From: CAZOLI01 sp964580675
GTDB lineage: Bacteria; Planctomycetota; MHYJ01; CAYXQY01
DNA length: 64,000 nt
Direction of reading: 5' to 3'
Assembly (NCBI GenBank): GCA_964580675.1
Contig: CAZOLI010000013.1
Location: 19,277 to 83,276 of the forward strand
The translations under genes and the position numbers were made by a program. Below are positions 53,020 to 61,952 of the stretch, piece after piece; position 1 is the stretch's first letter; each line of letters begins with the position of its first letter. The notes beneath the pieces were generated by a model. That model did not search any database, was not told the origin of the DNA, and saw nothing but the letters and a program-made list of their open reading frames with translations.

Positions 53020-54234
53020 ATGCCAGATCATCCCGATCTGTTCCGGAAATGTGAAGAATTTACCGAATCCCGGGAGGTACAGGAAGCCGGACTTTATCCT
53101 TACTTTAAACCGATTCAGTCCGGACCGGGCACCCGGGTCAACGTTGACGGTGAAGAAATCATCATGATCGGCTCAAACAATTACCTCGGGCTGACGAACA
53201 ACGAAGAAGTGGTGGCGGCCGCCCGGGAAGCAGTACAGAAATACGGAACCTCCTGTACCGGTTCCCGTTTTTTAAACGGAACACTGGATCTGCATGAAAA
53301 ACTCGAACAGGAGCTTTCCGATTTCATGCAGATGGATAATTCCATTGTGTTTTCAACGGGATTTCAGACCAATCTCGGCATTATCCCCACCATCGTAAAC
53401 AAAAACGACACGGTGGTTATCGACCGGGAAAACCATGCCAGCATCTACGACGGCTGCCGTCTTTCCTTCGGCCGCACGCTGAAATACGAACACAAGAACA
53501 TGGACGATTTGAGACGGGTTCTTGATCACGTGGACGACGATTCCGGCATCCTGATCGTCACCGACGGCGTCTTCAGTATGGAAGGAGATCTGGCCCCTCT
53601 TCCGGAACTCGTCGAGATAAAAAACGAGTACAATGCCCGTCTCATGGTGGACGATGCGCACTCCATCGGGGTGATGGGGGAAAATGGCCGGGGCACGGCG
53701 GAACATTTTGGTCTCGAAGACGAAGTGGACCTCGTAATGGGAACCTTTTCAAAATCCTTTGCTTCCCTTGGGGGATTTGTCTCCGGTGACGGCGAGGTCA
53801 TAGATTACATCAAACACAATGCGCGCTCCCTGATTTTTAGCGCAAGCATGCCCCCCGCCACCATCGAGGCGGCCCGGAAGGCCCTCGACATCATTCGAAG
53901 CGAACCGGAACGGCGGGAGAAACTCTGGGAGAACACAAAATTTATGCGTGAATCCTTCGAGGAACTCGGGCTGGACACCGGTCAGAGCGCGACCCCCATC
54001 ATTCCGATCATCGTTGGGGAAGAAACAAAAACCTTCAGCCTCTGGAAGGAATTATTCAAAAACAACGTATACACAAATCCCTGTGTCAATCCCGCCGTGG
54101 AACCGGGACGTTGTCTGATCCGTACCAGTTACATGGCCACTCACTCCCGGGACGAACTCCAGCAAGTCGTGGACGTTTTTGAACACGTGGGCGAAAAATT
54201 CGGATTAATACCCAGGGACGTGACCACTTCCTGA
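53020..54234 (+). CDS. spt: Serine palmitoyltransferase-type alpha-oxoamine synthase
   Basis: 404 residues, PLP fold type I. PLP lysine Lys245 in GTFSKSFASLGGF, His139 (NHASIYDG) stacking on the ring, Asp211 and His214 in MVDDAHSIGV. Family members make 2-amino-3-ketobutyrate (KBL), 7-keto-8-aminopelargonate (BioF) or 3-ketosphinganine (SPT). The N-terminus AGLYPYFKPIQS, the SNNYLGLT, GSRFLNGTLDLH and HNARSLIFSASM segments match bacterial SPT of the Sphingobacterium type much better than KBL or BioF (comparison from memory). It would condense serine with a long acyl thioester. A GNAT-type acyltransferase follows. Confidence 0.82.
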   Translation: MPDHPDLFRKCEEFTESREVQEAGLYPYFKPIQSGPGTRVNVDGEEIIMIGSNNYLGLTNNEEVVAAAREAVQKYGTSCTGSRFLNGTLDLHEKLEQELSDFMQMDNSIVFSTGFQTNLGIIPTIVNKNDTVVIDRENHASIYDGCRLSFGRTLKYEHKNMDDLRRVLDHVDDDSGILIVTDGVFSMEGDLAPLPELVEIKNEYNARLMVDDAHSIGVMGENGRGTAEHFGLEDEVDLVMGTFSKSFASLGGFVSGDGEVIDYIKHNARSLIFSASMPPATIEAARKALDIIRSEPERREKLWENTKFMRESFEELGLDTGQSATPIIPIIVGEETKTFSLWKELFKNNVYTNPCVNPAVEPGRCLIRTSYMATHSRDELQQVVDVFEHVGEKFGLIPRDVTTS

Positions 54235-54277
54235 AGCTTCTCCCCCGTTTTTTTCTCGACCTTCAAATCATCCCGCC

Positions 54278-55402
54278 ATTTCGATCGACGTCGTTGAAGT
54301 TCAGAACCCGGCTCGAAACAGGGAGTTCCTTCTCCTTCCGTACCACATCTATGACCACGAATCCCCCTGGGTCCCGCGGTTGCTCTCCGACGTGAAGGAA
54401 CAGCTCGATCCGGATCGTTATCCGTTCTTCGAACACTCCCGGGTTCGTTTCTTCCTGGCACGAAAAGACGGACACCCCTCCGGCCGTATCGCCCTGATTC
54501 ACAACACCCGACACAATGAATATCACGACGAAAAAACGGGGTTCTTCGGGTTTCTCGACGTGAGCCGGGACCGGGAAGTGTTTGATGCACTGATGCAACG
54601 TGCTGAAGAATGGGGCAAATCCAGGGAGTTTCACCGTCTTCGTGGACCGGCTTCGTACTCAAGCAACGACATGTGGGGGGCGCTTGTTTCGAACTTCGAC
54701 CGCCGGCCCCGTCTCTTTATGCCGTACAATCCTCCGTACCTTCCGGAATTCATCGAGAAACGGGATTACGAAGTCGCCCGAACACTACTGGGTTTTGAAA
54801 CGGACCTGGACAGTGTAAAACTGGATTTCCTTGAAAAAATAAGCAAACGCATTCGGGAACGAACGGAACTTCGCATGCGAACCATTCGAATGGAGGACTT
54901 CGAACACGAGGCAGCCAAAATTCGAGATCTTTACATTTCCTGCTGGAAGGATAACTGGGGGTTTGTCCCACCGACCGAGTCTGAATTCATGCACGCAGCA
55001 CAAAACTTCAAACAGATCGCGGTACCCGATCTCGTTCTCTTTGTGGAAGACAACGAGGGGAACGAGGTTGGCTTTATTATTGGTCTGCCGGACGTCAACG
55101 AAGCGCTTCAACACCTTCGAGGCACCTTACTTTCCTGGCGGGCCATCCCGTTTTTCTGGAAACTCCTCGTAACAGGAATAAGCGAAATGCGTGTTCTGCT
55201 GTTCGGCGTGCATCCGGAACATCGGGGAAAAGGACTTGAAACATGGCTAATTCATCGTTTAATTCAGAATGGCAGGGCTCAGGGCATCGAACGGGCGGAA
55301 TTGTCCTGGATTCTTGAGGACAACCAGAACATGATTAAGATCCTAAAAAAAATTGGATCGAAGGAGGCTTGTCGATATCATGTGTATGATCGCGTTCTTT
55401 GA
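54278..55402 (+). CDS. GNAT-type acyltransferase resembling bacterial ceramide synthase
   Basis: About 374 residues. The conserved N-terminus (VVEVQNPARNREFLLLPYHIY then ESPWVPRLLSD) starts before any standard start codon. The frame is open back to 54224, but the first ATG/GTG/TTG is TTG 54380, inside the conserved region. ATT 54278 or ATC 54284 would be needed, or a base is wrong. Family features are YPFFEHSR, FFGFLDVSRD, LRGPASYSSND and MPYNPPYLPEF, then a C-terminal GNAT domain with GVHPEHRGKGLETWL as the acyl-CoA-binding loop. This resembles the large GNAT family that includes bCerS, which N-acylates sphingoid bases. Position right behind spt supports that role. Confidence 0.7.
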   Translation: MSIDVVEVQNPARNREFLLLPYHIYDHESPWVPRLLSDVKEQLDPDRYPFFEHSRVRFFLARKDGHPSGRIALIHNTRHNEYHDEKTGFFGFLDVSRDREVFDALMQRAEEWGKSREFHRLRGPASYSSNDMWGALVSNFDRRPRLFMPYNPPYLPEFIEKRDYEVARTLLGFETDLDSVKLDFLEKISKRIRERTELRMRTIRMEDFEHEAAKIRDLYISCWKDNWGFVPPTESEFMHAAQNFKQIAVPDLVLFVEDNEGNEVGFIIGLPDVNEALQHLRGTLLSWRAIPFFWKLLVTGISEMRVLLFGVHPEHRGKGLETWLIHRLIQNGRAQGIERAELSWILEDNQNMIKILKKIGSKEACRYHVYDRVL

Positions 55403-55431
55403 GGACATTTTCAGTTGACGGGTGTTCGGCG

Positions 55432-56331
55432 ATGAAGATACTTATATCAGGAAGTTCGGGCTTGATTGGATCCGCGCTTCAGAATCACTTTGAGGAGGAC
55501 CACGACCTGTTTCGATTGGAACGAAACCGTCCCGTTCAGGAGGACACCGAAATCTACTGGAATCCCTCGAATGGGGAAATGGATGCGTCTCGATTAACCG
55601 GCTTTGACACGGTTATTCACCTGGCTGGAGAACCCATTGTCGGCCGATGGTCTTCGTCCAAAAAAGAACGGATTCTAAACAGTCGAAAAGAAGGGACCCG
55701 GATGCTTTCGGAGGCATTGGCGGAAGTGGATCAACCCCCCGAACTTCTCGTCTCGGCGTCCGCAATCGGTTATTACGGGGATCGCGGGGACGAAGTACTC
55801 GATGAATCGGCGGGACCCGGGAACCTTTTTCTCTCGTCGGTCTGTCAGGAGTGGGAGGAGGCCACCGAGCCAGCCGCCGAAGCGGGCATCCGAGTGGTGA
55901 ACACCCGGTTCGGGGTTGTATTAAGCACAAAAGGTGGCGCACTCGCACAGATGTTGTTTCCGTTCTACCTCGGCCTCGGTGGTCCTATCGGAGACGGTGA
56001 ACAATGGATGAGCTGGATTTCCATCACGGACGTCGTTTATGCCATTGAACACGTAATGAAAACGGAGGAGGTGGAAGGCCCGGTAAACGTGGTGGCCCCG
56101 AACCCGGTTCGGAACAAGAAATTTACGAACGCCATGGGGGATGTGCTCGGTCGCTGGACCCCGTTTCCGCTCCCCGCCTTTGCCGCCCGCCTGCTCTTCG
56201 GGGAGATGGCGGACGAGCTCCTTCTTGCCAGCACTCGTGTCCGGCCGAAAAAACTCCGGGAAAGCGGGTTTGAATTCCGTCACTCACAAATACGCGACGG
56301 ATTATTAAACGTCATTCAACACGAGAAATAA
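55432..56331 (+). CDS. yfcH: Extended SDR epimerase-like protein (TIGR01777/YfcH type)
   Basis: 299 residues from ATG 55432. NAD(P)-binding ILISGSSGLIGSAL (about 3-16), VIHLAGEPIVGRWS, SASAIGYYGDRGDE containing the catalytic YxxxG-type Tyr, TRFGVVLSTKGGAL and the SRM-like C-terminal domain. The substrate of YfcH-type proteins is unknown. In this position, behind spt and the GNAT gene, it might serve as a ketoreductase for the sphingoid base like CerR. However, CerR belongs to a different SDR branch, so this is weak. It is followed by DUF423 after 3 bases. Confidence 0.85.
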   Translation: MKILISGSSGLIGSALQNHFEEDHDLFRLERNRPVQEDTEIYWNPSNGEMDASRLTGFDTVIHLAGEPIVGRWSSSKKERILNSRKEGTRMLSEALAEVDQPPELLVSASAIGYYGDRGDEVLDESAGPGNLFLSSVCQEWEEATEPAAEAGIRVVNTRFGVVLSTKGGALAQMLFPFYLGLGGPIGDGEQWMSWISITDVVYAIEHVMKTEEVEGPVNVVAPNPVRNKKFTNAMGDVLGRWTPFPLPAFAARLLFGEMADELLLASTRVRPKKLRESGFEFRHSQIRDGLLNVIQHEK

Positions 56332-56334
56332 GGG

Positions 56335-56706
56335 ATGGAACGAATCTTTTTTATCATTGGTTGTGCCTCTGGAGCACTCGCTGTTGTCGCTGGCGCGTTC
56401 GGCGGACATCTCCTCGAACAGCAACTGGAAGCGGACCAGCTGGAGGTGTTTCGTACCGGGGTCCGATATCACCTTGTGCACGCCCTCGCCCTACTCGCAA
56501 CGGCGTGGGCCCAGTCCCGCTGGCCCGGTTTGATGGTTCAGAGTGCTGGCTGGTGTTTCGTGGGGGGCATTCTTCTGTTTTCCGGAAGTCTCTATGTACT
56601 CTCCCTAACCGGCCTTCGCTGGCTGGGGATGATCACTCCCGCAGGGGGCCTTGCGTTCATCGCCGGCTGGGGATTACTGGGCATCGGGGTTTACTTCGGG
56701 ACCTGA
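56335..56706 (+). CDS. DUF423 family membrane protein
   Basis: 123 residues with four hydrophobic helices. Features of DUF423 are GALAVVAGAFGGH near the N-terminus, RTGVRYHLVHALALLATA, FSGSLYVLSLTG and TPAGGLAFIAGWG. The function is unknown. It starts 3 bases after the epimerase-like gene and ends 43 bases from the convergent ksgA. Confidence 0.92.
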   Translation: MERIFFIIGCASGALAVVAGAFGGHLLEQQLEADQLEVFRTGVRYHLVHALALLATAWAQSRWPGLMVQSAGWCFVGGILLFSGSLYVLSLTGLRWLGMITPAGGLAFIAGWGLLGIGVYFGT

Positions 56707-56749
56707 TCCCGGAACAATTCGACAGCCGAACTCACCATATCCAACGCGA

Positions 56750-57667
56750 TCAGACGTCGTACTCCTCCAGGTCTTTCTGTTCTCCCCCTTCCACCAGCGA
56801 TCTCGACAGATCGTACCATTCTTTTGGTGTCAGCTGCTCCGGACGCTTCTTCAGAAACAGGTCCACAAAATCCCCGTATAGGTCCACGTCCTCCACCCGG
56901 TACTCCTCGCTGAGCCGGATGTTGTTCCGGAGGGTTTTTCGGGGATGACGAAACAATGTCTGAACCACCTTCTTGAGTTTCTCGTACGCATCCCGGGAAA
57001 CGTCGACGGTGACCCAGTCTCCGTTTTTTTCCACCCGGCAGAGCATGGACGTCACACGGGGCTGCGGCCAGAACACCTCCTTCGGCACGGTCCGTACTTC
57101 CTCGAGGTGGCCCACCCACTGAAACAGCACGGACGGAATGCCGAAATCCGATGATCCCGGATCCACGGCAAGTTTTCGTGCCTGCTCTTTTTGGAGGACA
57201 ACGTGACTGTTTTCGTCCAGTTCAAACGAGGTCTCAAACAGGGATATCAGGATGTTCGGCCCCCGTCGATAGGGGAGGTTGGACAGCAGCGTAAGGGACT
57301 CGGATCCGGTGTCTTTCAGAACATTTCTCATCACCACCTGCACCTCCGGATGAATATGTTCATCCGACATCACATCGCCAACGTACAATGACAGCTCCTC
57401 CGGGTCACCGGTTTGCTTCCGGCAGAGTTCAGCAAGGTCCTCGTCGACCTCGACACCGACGACGCGGGCTCCCCGCTCGAGCAGCACGTCCGTCAGATGT
57501 CCCGGACCGGTTCCGATCTCAAATATCACGTCGCCGCGCTCCACCTCCGCCTTGTCCACCATATATTCCAGGAAATTTCGATCCGTCATAAACGTCTGCC
57601 CGCGACTCTTCGTGGGCTTTTTTCCAATGTTTGACAGTTCGTTTTTAAGGGTTTCTCGAGACCACAT
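56750..57667 (-). CDS. ksgA: 16S rRNA dimethyladenosine transferase
   Basis: 305 residues from the ATG giving MWSRETLKNELSN; the longer frame overlaps the rhomboid gene. It dimethylates A1518/A1519 of 16S rRNA (E. coli numbering). SAM site EIGTGPGHLTDVLLERG, acidic EVDEDLAELC, and the catalytic NLPYRRGPNIL, where the common NLPYNIS is changed after the Tyr. The C-terminal helical domain is normal (QTLFRHPRKTLRNN). It follows the rhomboid gene by 11 bases. Confidence 0.93.
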   Translation of the reverse strand: MWSRETLKNELSNIGKKPTKSRGQTFMTDRNFLEYMVDKAEVERGDVIFEIGTGPGHLTDVLLERGARVVGVEVDEDLAELCRKQTGDPEELSLYVGDVMSDEHIHPEVQVVMRNVLKDTGSESLTLLSNLPYRRGPNILISLFETSFELDENSHVVLQKEQARKLAVDPGSSDFGIPSVLFQWVGHLEEVRTVPKEVFWPQPRVTSMLCRVEKNGDWVTVDVSRDAYEKLKKVVQTLFRHPRKTLRNNIRLSEEYRVEDVDLYGDFVDLFLKKRPEQLTPKEWYDLSRSLVEGGEQKDLEEYDV

Positions 57668-57678
57668 CGCGAATATAA

Positions 57679-59670
57679 TCACAGTTGTGGGAAATATTGG
57701 ACGACAAAGGTAACCCCCTGAATAAACGCCCATCCGTAAAACCCGAGGAGGGAGAAGCAAAGAAACCAGCAGAATCCCTCGAACAACCGGCTTTTCTCGG
57801 CCGCCGATGCCGCGGCACCGGCCACGATCAGGGCCGTTGTGATGAATCCTCCCACCAGTCCTCCGATGTGTCCGGCATTATCAATCCGGGGAATCAGAAA
57901 TCCAATGACAAGGTTCAGTACGGTCCAGAACAGAAGGGGGCCGAGCAACCGGTCCCGAATCTGTTCGGGCATACCTTCCTTTTCGAGAATTGTAACGGCC
58001 AGAGCCGCACCGAGAAGCCCGAAAATTGCTCCCGAGGCGCCGGCCGAACTCTGATGGCCGGCAAACTTCCAGCTGGCAATACTTCCCGTCAACCCCGATA
58101 TCAGATAAATAATGATGTAATCCCGCCAGCCGATGATGTTTTCAAGCAATTTTCCCAGGATCCACAGACCATAGCAGTTTAATAATAGATGAAGAAAACC
58201 AATGTGCAAAAACGTGCACGTGGCGAGTCGCCAGTACTGACCTCGGGGAAAATCGGGGTTCCCCTCCGATCCCTCCCCAAATAGAGCAACCAGCCTGGAC
58301 TTCAACTGTTTGAACTCCTTCTTCGAATACTCATCCTCCGCCGTCTCCTGTTTCTCGTTGTCCGTATTTTCCGATTCCATTTTCTCGGCCTGCTCCGCAA
58401 GCTTCCAACGTTCATCGATCATGTAATCAGCCTTCATGCCAAACACAATTAGCACAACGGGATCCTTCGTGGGGTTGGCGTCCTCCAGCCCGGCCGGGCG
58501 GGCAAAGATATACATAAAAAGGAAAATCACACCAATGATTGCTATGAATACCGTTGTTGCAACCGGAACCTGATTTATTTTTTCAATGAACCGACGAACC
58601 TCCGGGGGAGGTGCTCCTGCTTCATCACCCTCTCCCGGAACCCCGGTCACCTCGGTGGTGGCTGAGCCCGGGTCCGGCTGTACAAAGGCCGGTCGGCCCT
58701 GTCCGGGTTCAACGGAGGTGGTTTGACGGAGTGGATCCGCGGTATCCTCCTTCTCCTCAAGCTCCTGCATTCGTCGGTCTATCGCTTCTCGCCAATCCTC
58801 CTCATCCGGTTCCGTTTTTTGCCGGGCGGTTTCAAGCAGTTCCCGGGCCTCCCGATATCGACCGATTGACTGCAATCCACGGGCTTTCCAGTACGGATAA
58901 AACGGTTCCGGAAGCTGTTCCCCCCAGCGTCCCATCATCCGTTCAAGCTCGACCTCCCCCTGCTGGAGATGTCCATCCAGCATCTCCACCGCCATCCGAA
59001 CGGTTCCGGCGGCCATTTCTTCCTGTGTGTTGAGCTCCCTCGAAAAGACCGTATCCAGCAATCGTCTCGCCCGGGAACATTCACCAAGTTCCGCATATGC
59101 CCGCGCCCCATGAATTAACGTGGCATTCCACAGAGGAACCCGTCCCTTTTTGTTCAGCTGTTCAAAGCGGCGAACCACCTTCCGCCAGTTTGAGCGGTTT
59201 CCGCTTATCACGACCCGATGCTGCTGGATTTTTTGCTCCACCTCCTCCGAAAGATGATCTCTCTGTTCCAGTCGATCCAGCATTTCTTCCGCCTTCTCGA
59301 CGTTGCCCTGAATTACCTCACGGGCGCTTCGCGAAAGTAGCAATGAATCCCGTTCCGTCCGGGACCAGACCAGGTACGTGACCAGTCGCTGAACAGTAAT
59401 TGCTAGTTCAAACTTTCCCCGCCGGTAGAGCGAGTCCCGAAGATGGGATAATAAGCCGGGCACAAGAACAAACACCGCAAACAACGAGATTAACAAACCC
59501 CTTAACACTGGATTTTCGTATGCACCGGAAAGAAGCAATCCAATGGCGCCCGCCAGAATGGTTCCGAGTACATACAGATACGGGCGGTTCGCCTGAAAAT
59601 CTTCACCGGCGCGTCGAAGCAGGGTCAGGCCGGTAAGAACGAGTACGATAAGGGTGACCAGAAGAGACAT
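57679..59670 (-). CDS. Rhomboid family intramembrane serine protease
   Basis: 663 residues from ATG 59670 (22 bases after pdxA). Two or three N-terminal membrane helices (to about 60), then a helical TPR-like soluble region of about 270 residues and an acidic linker. The C-terminal rhomboid core (about 420-640) has HIGFLHLLLNCYGLWILG in helix 2, the catalytic Ser in SSAGASGAIFGLLG and the catalytic His in NAGHIGGLVGGF. The architecture is much longer than GlpG. The cytosolic or periplasmic helical region may select substrates. It sits in a pdxA-rhomboid-ksgA operon. Confidence 0.92.
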   Translation of the reverse strand: MSLLVTLIVLVLTGLTLLRRAGEDFQANRPYLYVLGTILAGAIGLLLSGAYENPVLRGLLISLFAVFVLVPGLLSHLRDSLYRRGKFELAITVQRLVTYLVWSRTERDSLLLSRSAREVIQGNVEKAEEMLDRLEQRDHLSEEVEQKIQQHRVVISGNRSNWRKVVRRFEQLNKKGRVPLWNATLIHGARAYAELGECSRARRLLDTVFSRELNTQEEMAAGTVRMAVEMLDGHLQQGEVELERMMGRWGEQLPEPFYPYWKARGLQSIGRYREARELLETARQKTEPDEEDWREAIDRRMQELEEKEDTADPLRQTTSVEPGQGRPAFVQPDPGSATTEVTGVPGEGDEAGAPPPEVRRFIEKINQVPVATTVFIAIIGVIFLFMYIFARPAGLEDANPTKDPVVLIVFGMKADYMIDERWKLAEQAEKMESENTDNEKQETAEDEYSKKEFKQLKSRLVALFGEGSEGNPDFPRGQYWRLATCTFLHIGFLHLLLNCYGLWILGKLLENIIGWRDYIIIYLISGLTGSIASWKFAGHQSSAGASGAIFGLLGAALAVTILEKEGMPEQIRDRLLGPLLFWTVLNLVIGFLIPRIDNAGHIGGLVGGFITTALIVAGAAASAAEKSRLFEGFCWFLCFSLLGFYGWAFIQGVTFVVQYFPQL

Positions 59671-59692
59671 GCTGTTCGTTTTGTCCGTGAAT

Positions 59693-60709
59693 TTACCGTT
59701 CTCGAGAATCGTGCCGGACCATGGTCGCGGCAAGATGAATGGCATTCCGCAGAGAATCATCACGCACCTCCTCCCGACCCGCCAGCTCGTACGCGGTGCC
59801 GTGTGCCACGCTCGTTCGTACCAGGGGCAGTCCAAGTGTGAGTGCCGCGCATTCGTGCAGTCCCCTGGCTTTAAGGGGGACCAGACCCTGATCATGGTAC
59901 ATGGCCACAACCGCATCACAACGGGAAAATCCATCTTCTGTGATCAAACTTTCTGCGGATCGAGGCCCCTCGACGAAAAATTGTTCCTCCCCCGAAAAGG
60001 ACGAGACCGCAGGCGAAATCATTTCTTCCTCCTCCCGCCCCAAAAGTCCTCCTTCTCCGGCGTGAGGATTGAGACCGGTAACGCCGATCCGCGGATTTTT
60101 ATAACCCAGCTTCTCCTGAAGGCCCCGTGCTGTTTTCCGAATGGTTCTCGTGATCAGGTCCTCCGAGAGGTTCATCGGTATCTTCCGGACGGAAATGTGA
60201 CGGGTAACCAGTGTGACCAACCAATCATTCCATTTCATTCCCATAATGGGCCACTGCTCTCCCAGTTTTCGGGCCAGCCACTCGGTCTGTCCGTAAAATG
60301 GTTCTTCCTCCGTGGAAATAACCTGTTTGGAAACCGGTCCGGTAACAATACCACCCACGCGGTCCTCGCTCCACAGTGAAAACGCTCCTTTCAGGTACGA
60401 AAATCCGGCTCGTCCGGACGCAGTAGTTCCCGTTCCCCGGTCCCCGGGAGAAAAAGAAATCGAAGACGGATCCCAGATGTATCGATCTCCCTCGTTCACG
60501 GGCTCATCGATGGTCTCCCGGACCGAAAAAGATGAATTTTCGACCGCGGATTCCCCGGCGGCGTAATTCAGTACGTCCGGAGAACCAACAAGAACAACCC
60601 CTATCTCCATGTCCGGTGGATCCATTAAAACGGAGGAAACAACGTCCGGACCCACACCGGCCGGGTCTCCTGCTGTTATGGCGAGTGAATGAGGAAGCTC
60701 CCTGGACAT
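59693..60709 (-). CDS. pdxA: 4-hydroxythreonine-4-phosphate dehydrogenase
   Basis: 338 residues. LAITAGDPAGVGPDVV at the N-terminus, GLNPHAGEGGLLGREE with the metal His, MYHDQGLVPLKA with the second metal His/Asp, and RTSVAHGTAYELAG at the end define PdxA. It oxidises 4-phosphohydroxy-threonine in the DXP-dependent pyridoxal phosphate route; pdxJ is not in view. It is first in the pdxA-rhomboid-ksgA order. The 252 bases between it and yebC hold no gene. Confidence 0.95.
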   Translation of the reverse strand: MSRELPHSLAITAGDPAGVGPDVVSSVLMDPPDMEIGVVLVGSPDVLNYAAGESAVENSSFSVRETIDEPVNEGDRYIWDPSSISFSPGDRGTGTTASGRAGFSYLKGAFSLWSEDRVGGIVTGPVSKQVISTEEEPFYGQTEWLARKLGEQWPIMGMKWNDWLVTLVTRHISVRKIPMNLSEDLITRTIRKTARGLQEKLGYKNPRIGVTGLNPHAGEGGLLGREEEEMISPAVSSFSGEEQFFVEGPRSAESLITEDGFSRCDAVVAMYHDQGLVPLKARGLHECAALTLGLPLVRTSVAHGTAYELAGREEVRDDSLRNAIHLAATMVRHDSRER

Positions 60710-60961
60710 TTTCCTGTCATGTACGAAATCGAAAATAGATTATTGGTTGCATTCCGGCAACACCGCCTCCTTCCGCAGGTGTCGAAAAAACGGTCGTTCT
60801 GTTCCCGTCCCCTGCTTCACCGGAATGCGTTGCCATGTTACCGGGTTCCCCGTAAAAAACCAAAACCCTTGGCCCACCTTTCTCGTTATACCGGACAACG
60901 CACACAATGGAAGGAAACGGAATCACCTATTGGTCTCTACCTGCATTGAACCCGGCACACC

Positions 60962-61696
60962 TCAGGAGGAATTGGTTTGCTCGAGGTTCGTAAAGACCTC
61001 TTCCACGTCCCGGTAATCAAGAAGTTCCTCCTTTAAGGACTGGAGATTCTCCCTTGATTCATGACCCACGTTTACCCGGGTTCGAGGAACGTGCGTGTAA
61101 CGGGCTTCCGTCAGGGTGACGTTCGACGAGGACAGCTGGTTTCGAATCGATTCAAAACGATCGGTCGAACCAAAAATTTCGTAACGGTCCTCTTCTTCCC
61201 GGACCTCCTCCGCTCCGGCATCTATAGCAAGTTCCAGGATTTGATCCGCCGAGTAACCATCCTTTTCGATTCGGAAACAGGCTCGGGACTCAAACAGGTG
61301 TTTTACACTTCCGGCGTCGGCGAGGGAACCGTTGTGTTCATCGAAGATTTGATTGACATCGGCATGGGTCCGGTTCCGATTTTCGGTAAGCGCCACAACA
61401 AGGACCCCCACATTACCCGGTGCAAAACCCTCGTAAAAAACCGTTTCCCTCGGGGCCTGGTCCTCCAGTTCACCGGTTCCCTTCTTGATTGCGCGTTCAA
61501 TGTTCTCCTTCGGCATGTCCGCCTCGCGGGCTTCCTCAATGGCCCACTTCAGTTCCACGTTCTTCTCGGGATCTCCTCCCCCTTCACGGGCGGCCCGAAT
61601 GATCTTCCGGGAGAGTTTCGAGAATTTCTTTGCCCGGCGACGGTCCGCTTTCCTCTTGTCGTATTTTCGATTTGCCCACTCGGAATGACCGGCCAT
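60962..61696 (-). CDS. yebC: YebC/TACO1 family protein
   Basis: 244 residues. The diagnostic N-terminus MAGHSEWANRKYDKRKADRR is followed by KWAIEEAREADMPKENIERAIKKGTG, FYEGFAPGNVGVLVVALTENRNRT and the C-terminal alpha/beta domains. Asn replaces the usual His in the second W-N-RK motif (family typically SKWANIKHRK). The family acts in translation of difficult sequences or as transcription regulators. It has its own promoter. Confidence 0.94.
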   Translation of the reverse strand: MAGHSEWANRKYDKRKADRRRAKKFSKLSRKIIRAAREGGGDPEKNVELKWAIEEAREADMPKENIERAIKKGTGELEDQAPRETVFYEGFAPGNVGVLVVALTENRNRTHADVNQIFDEHNGSLADAGSVKHLFESRACFRIEKDGYSADQILELAIDAGAEEVREEEDRYEIFGSTDRFESIRNQLSSSNVTLTEARYTHVPRTRVNVGHESRENLQSLKEELLDYRDVEEVFTNLEQTNSS

Positions 61697-61752
61697 TTTT
61701 CCATGAAATAGAAATACGACGGATGAAAAACAAACGCCCCGTACACGTTCTT

Positions 61753-61781
61753 AGCCTAACAATTCCCCCTATTTCTGTCAA
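61753..61781 (-). promoter_or_regulatory. Promoter of yebC
   Basis: On the minus strand, a perfect TTGACA (61776-61781) and TAGGCT (61753-61758) with 17 bases between. The yebC ATG is 56 bases downstream. Confidence 0.5.
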
Positions 61782-61952
61782 TGAAATTGTCCCACCCGGT
61801 TTGGCCGTCACCTCGGTCCCGGAGCCCCTCATCGTTGAAATGAACCTCCCCTCCAATTCCTCGTTATAACTATTGGACGGGATGAAGAAAGACAAACACT
61901 CGTTCGATAGAAACAATTTTTTCACCAGAAATTACAAACACAGGAGATTGTC

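Noticed and set aside
53020..54234. Glycine C-acetyltransferase (kbl) assignment
   Set aside because: No tdh neighbour, and the N-terminal and GSRFLNGTLDLH segments fit SPT-type enzymes better; kept as an alternative only.
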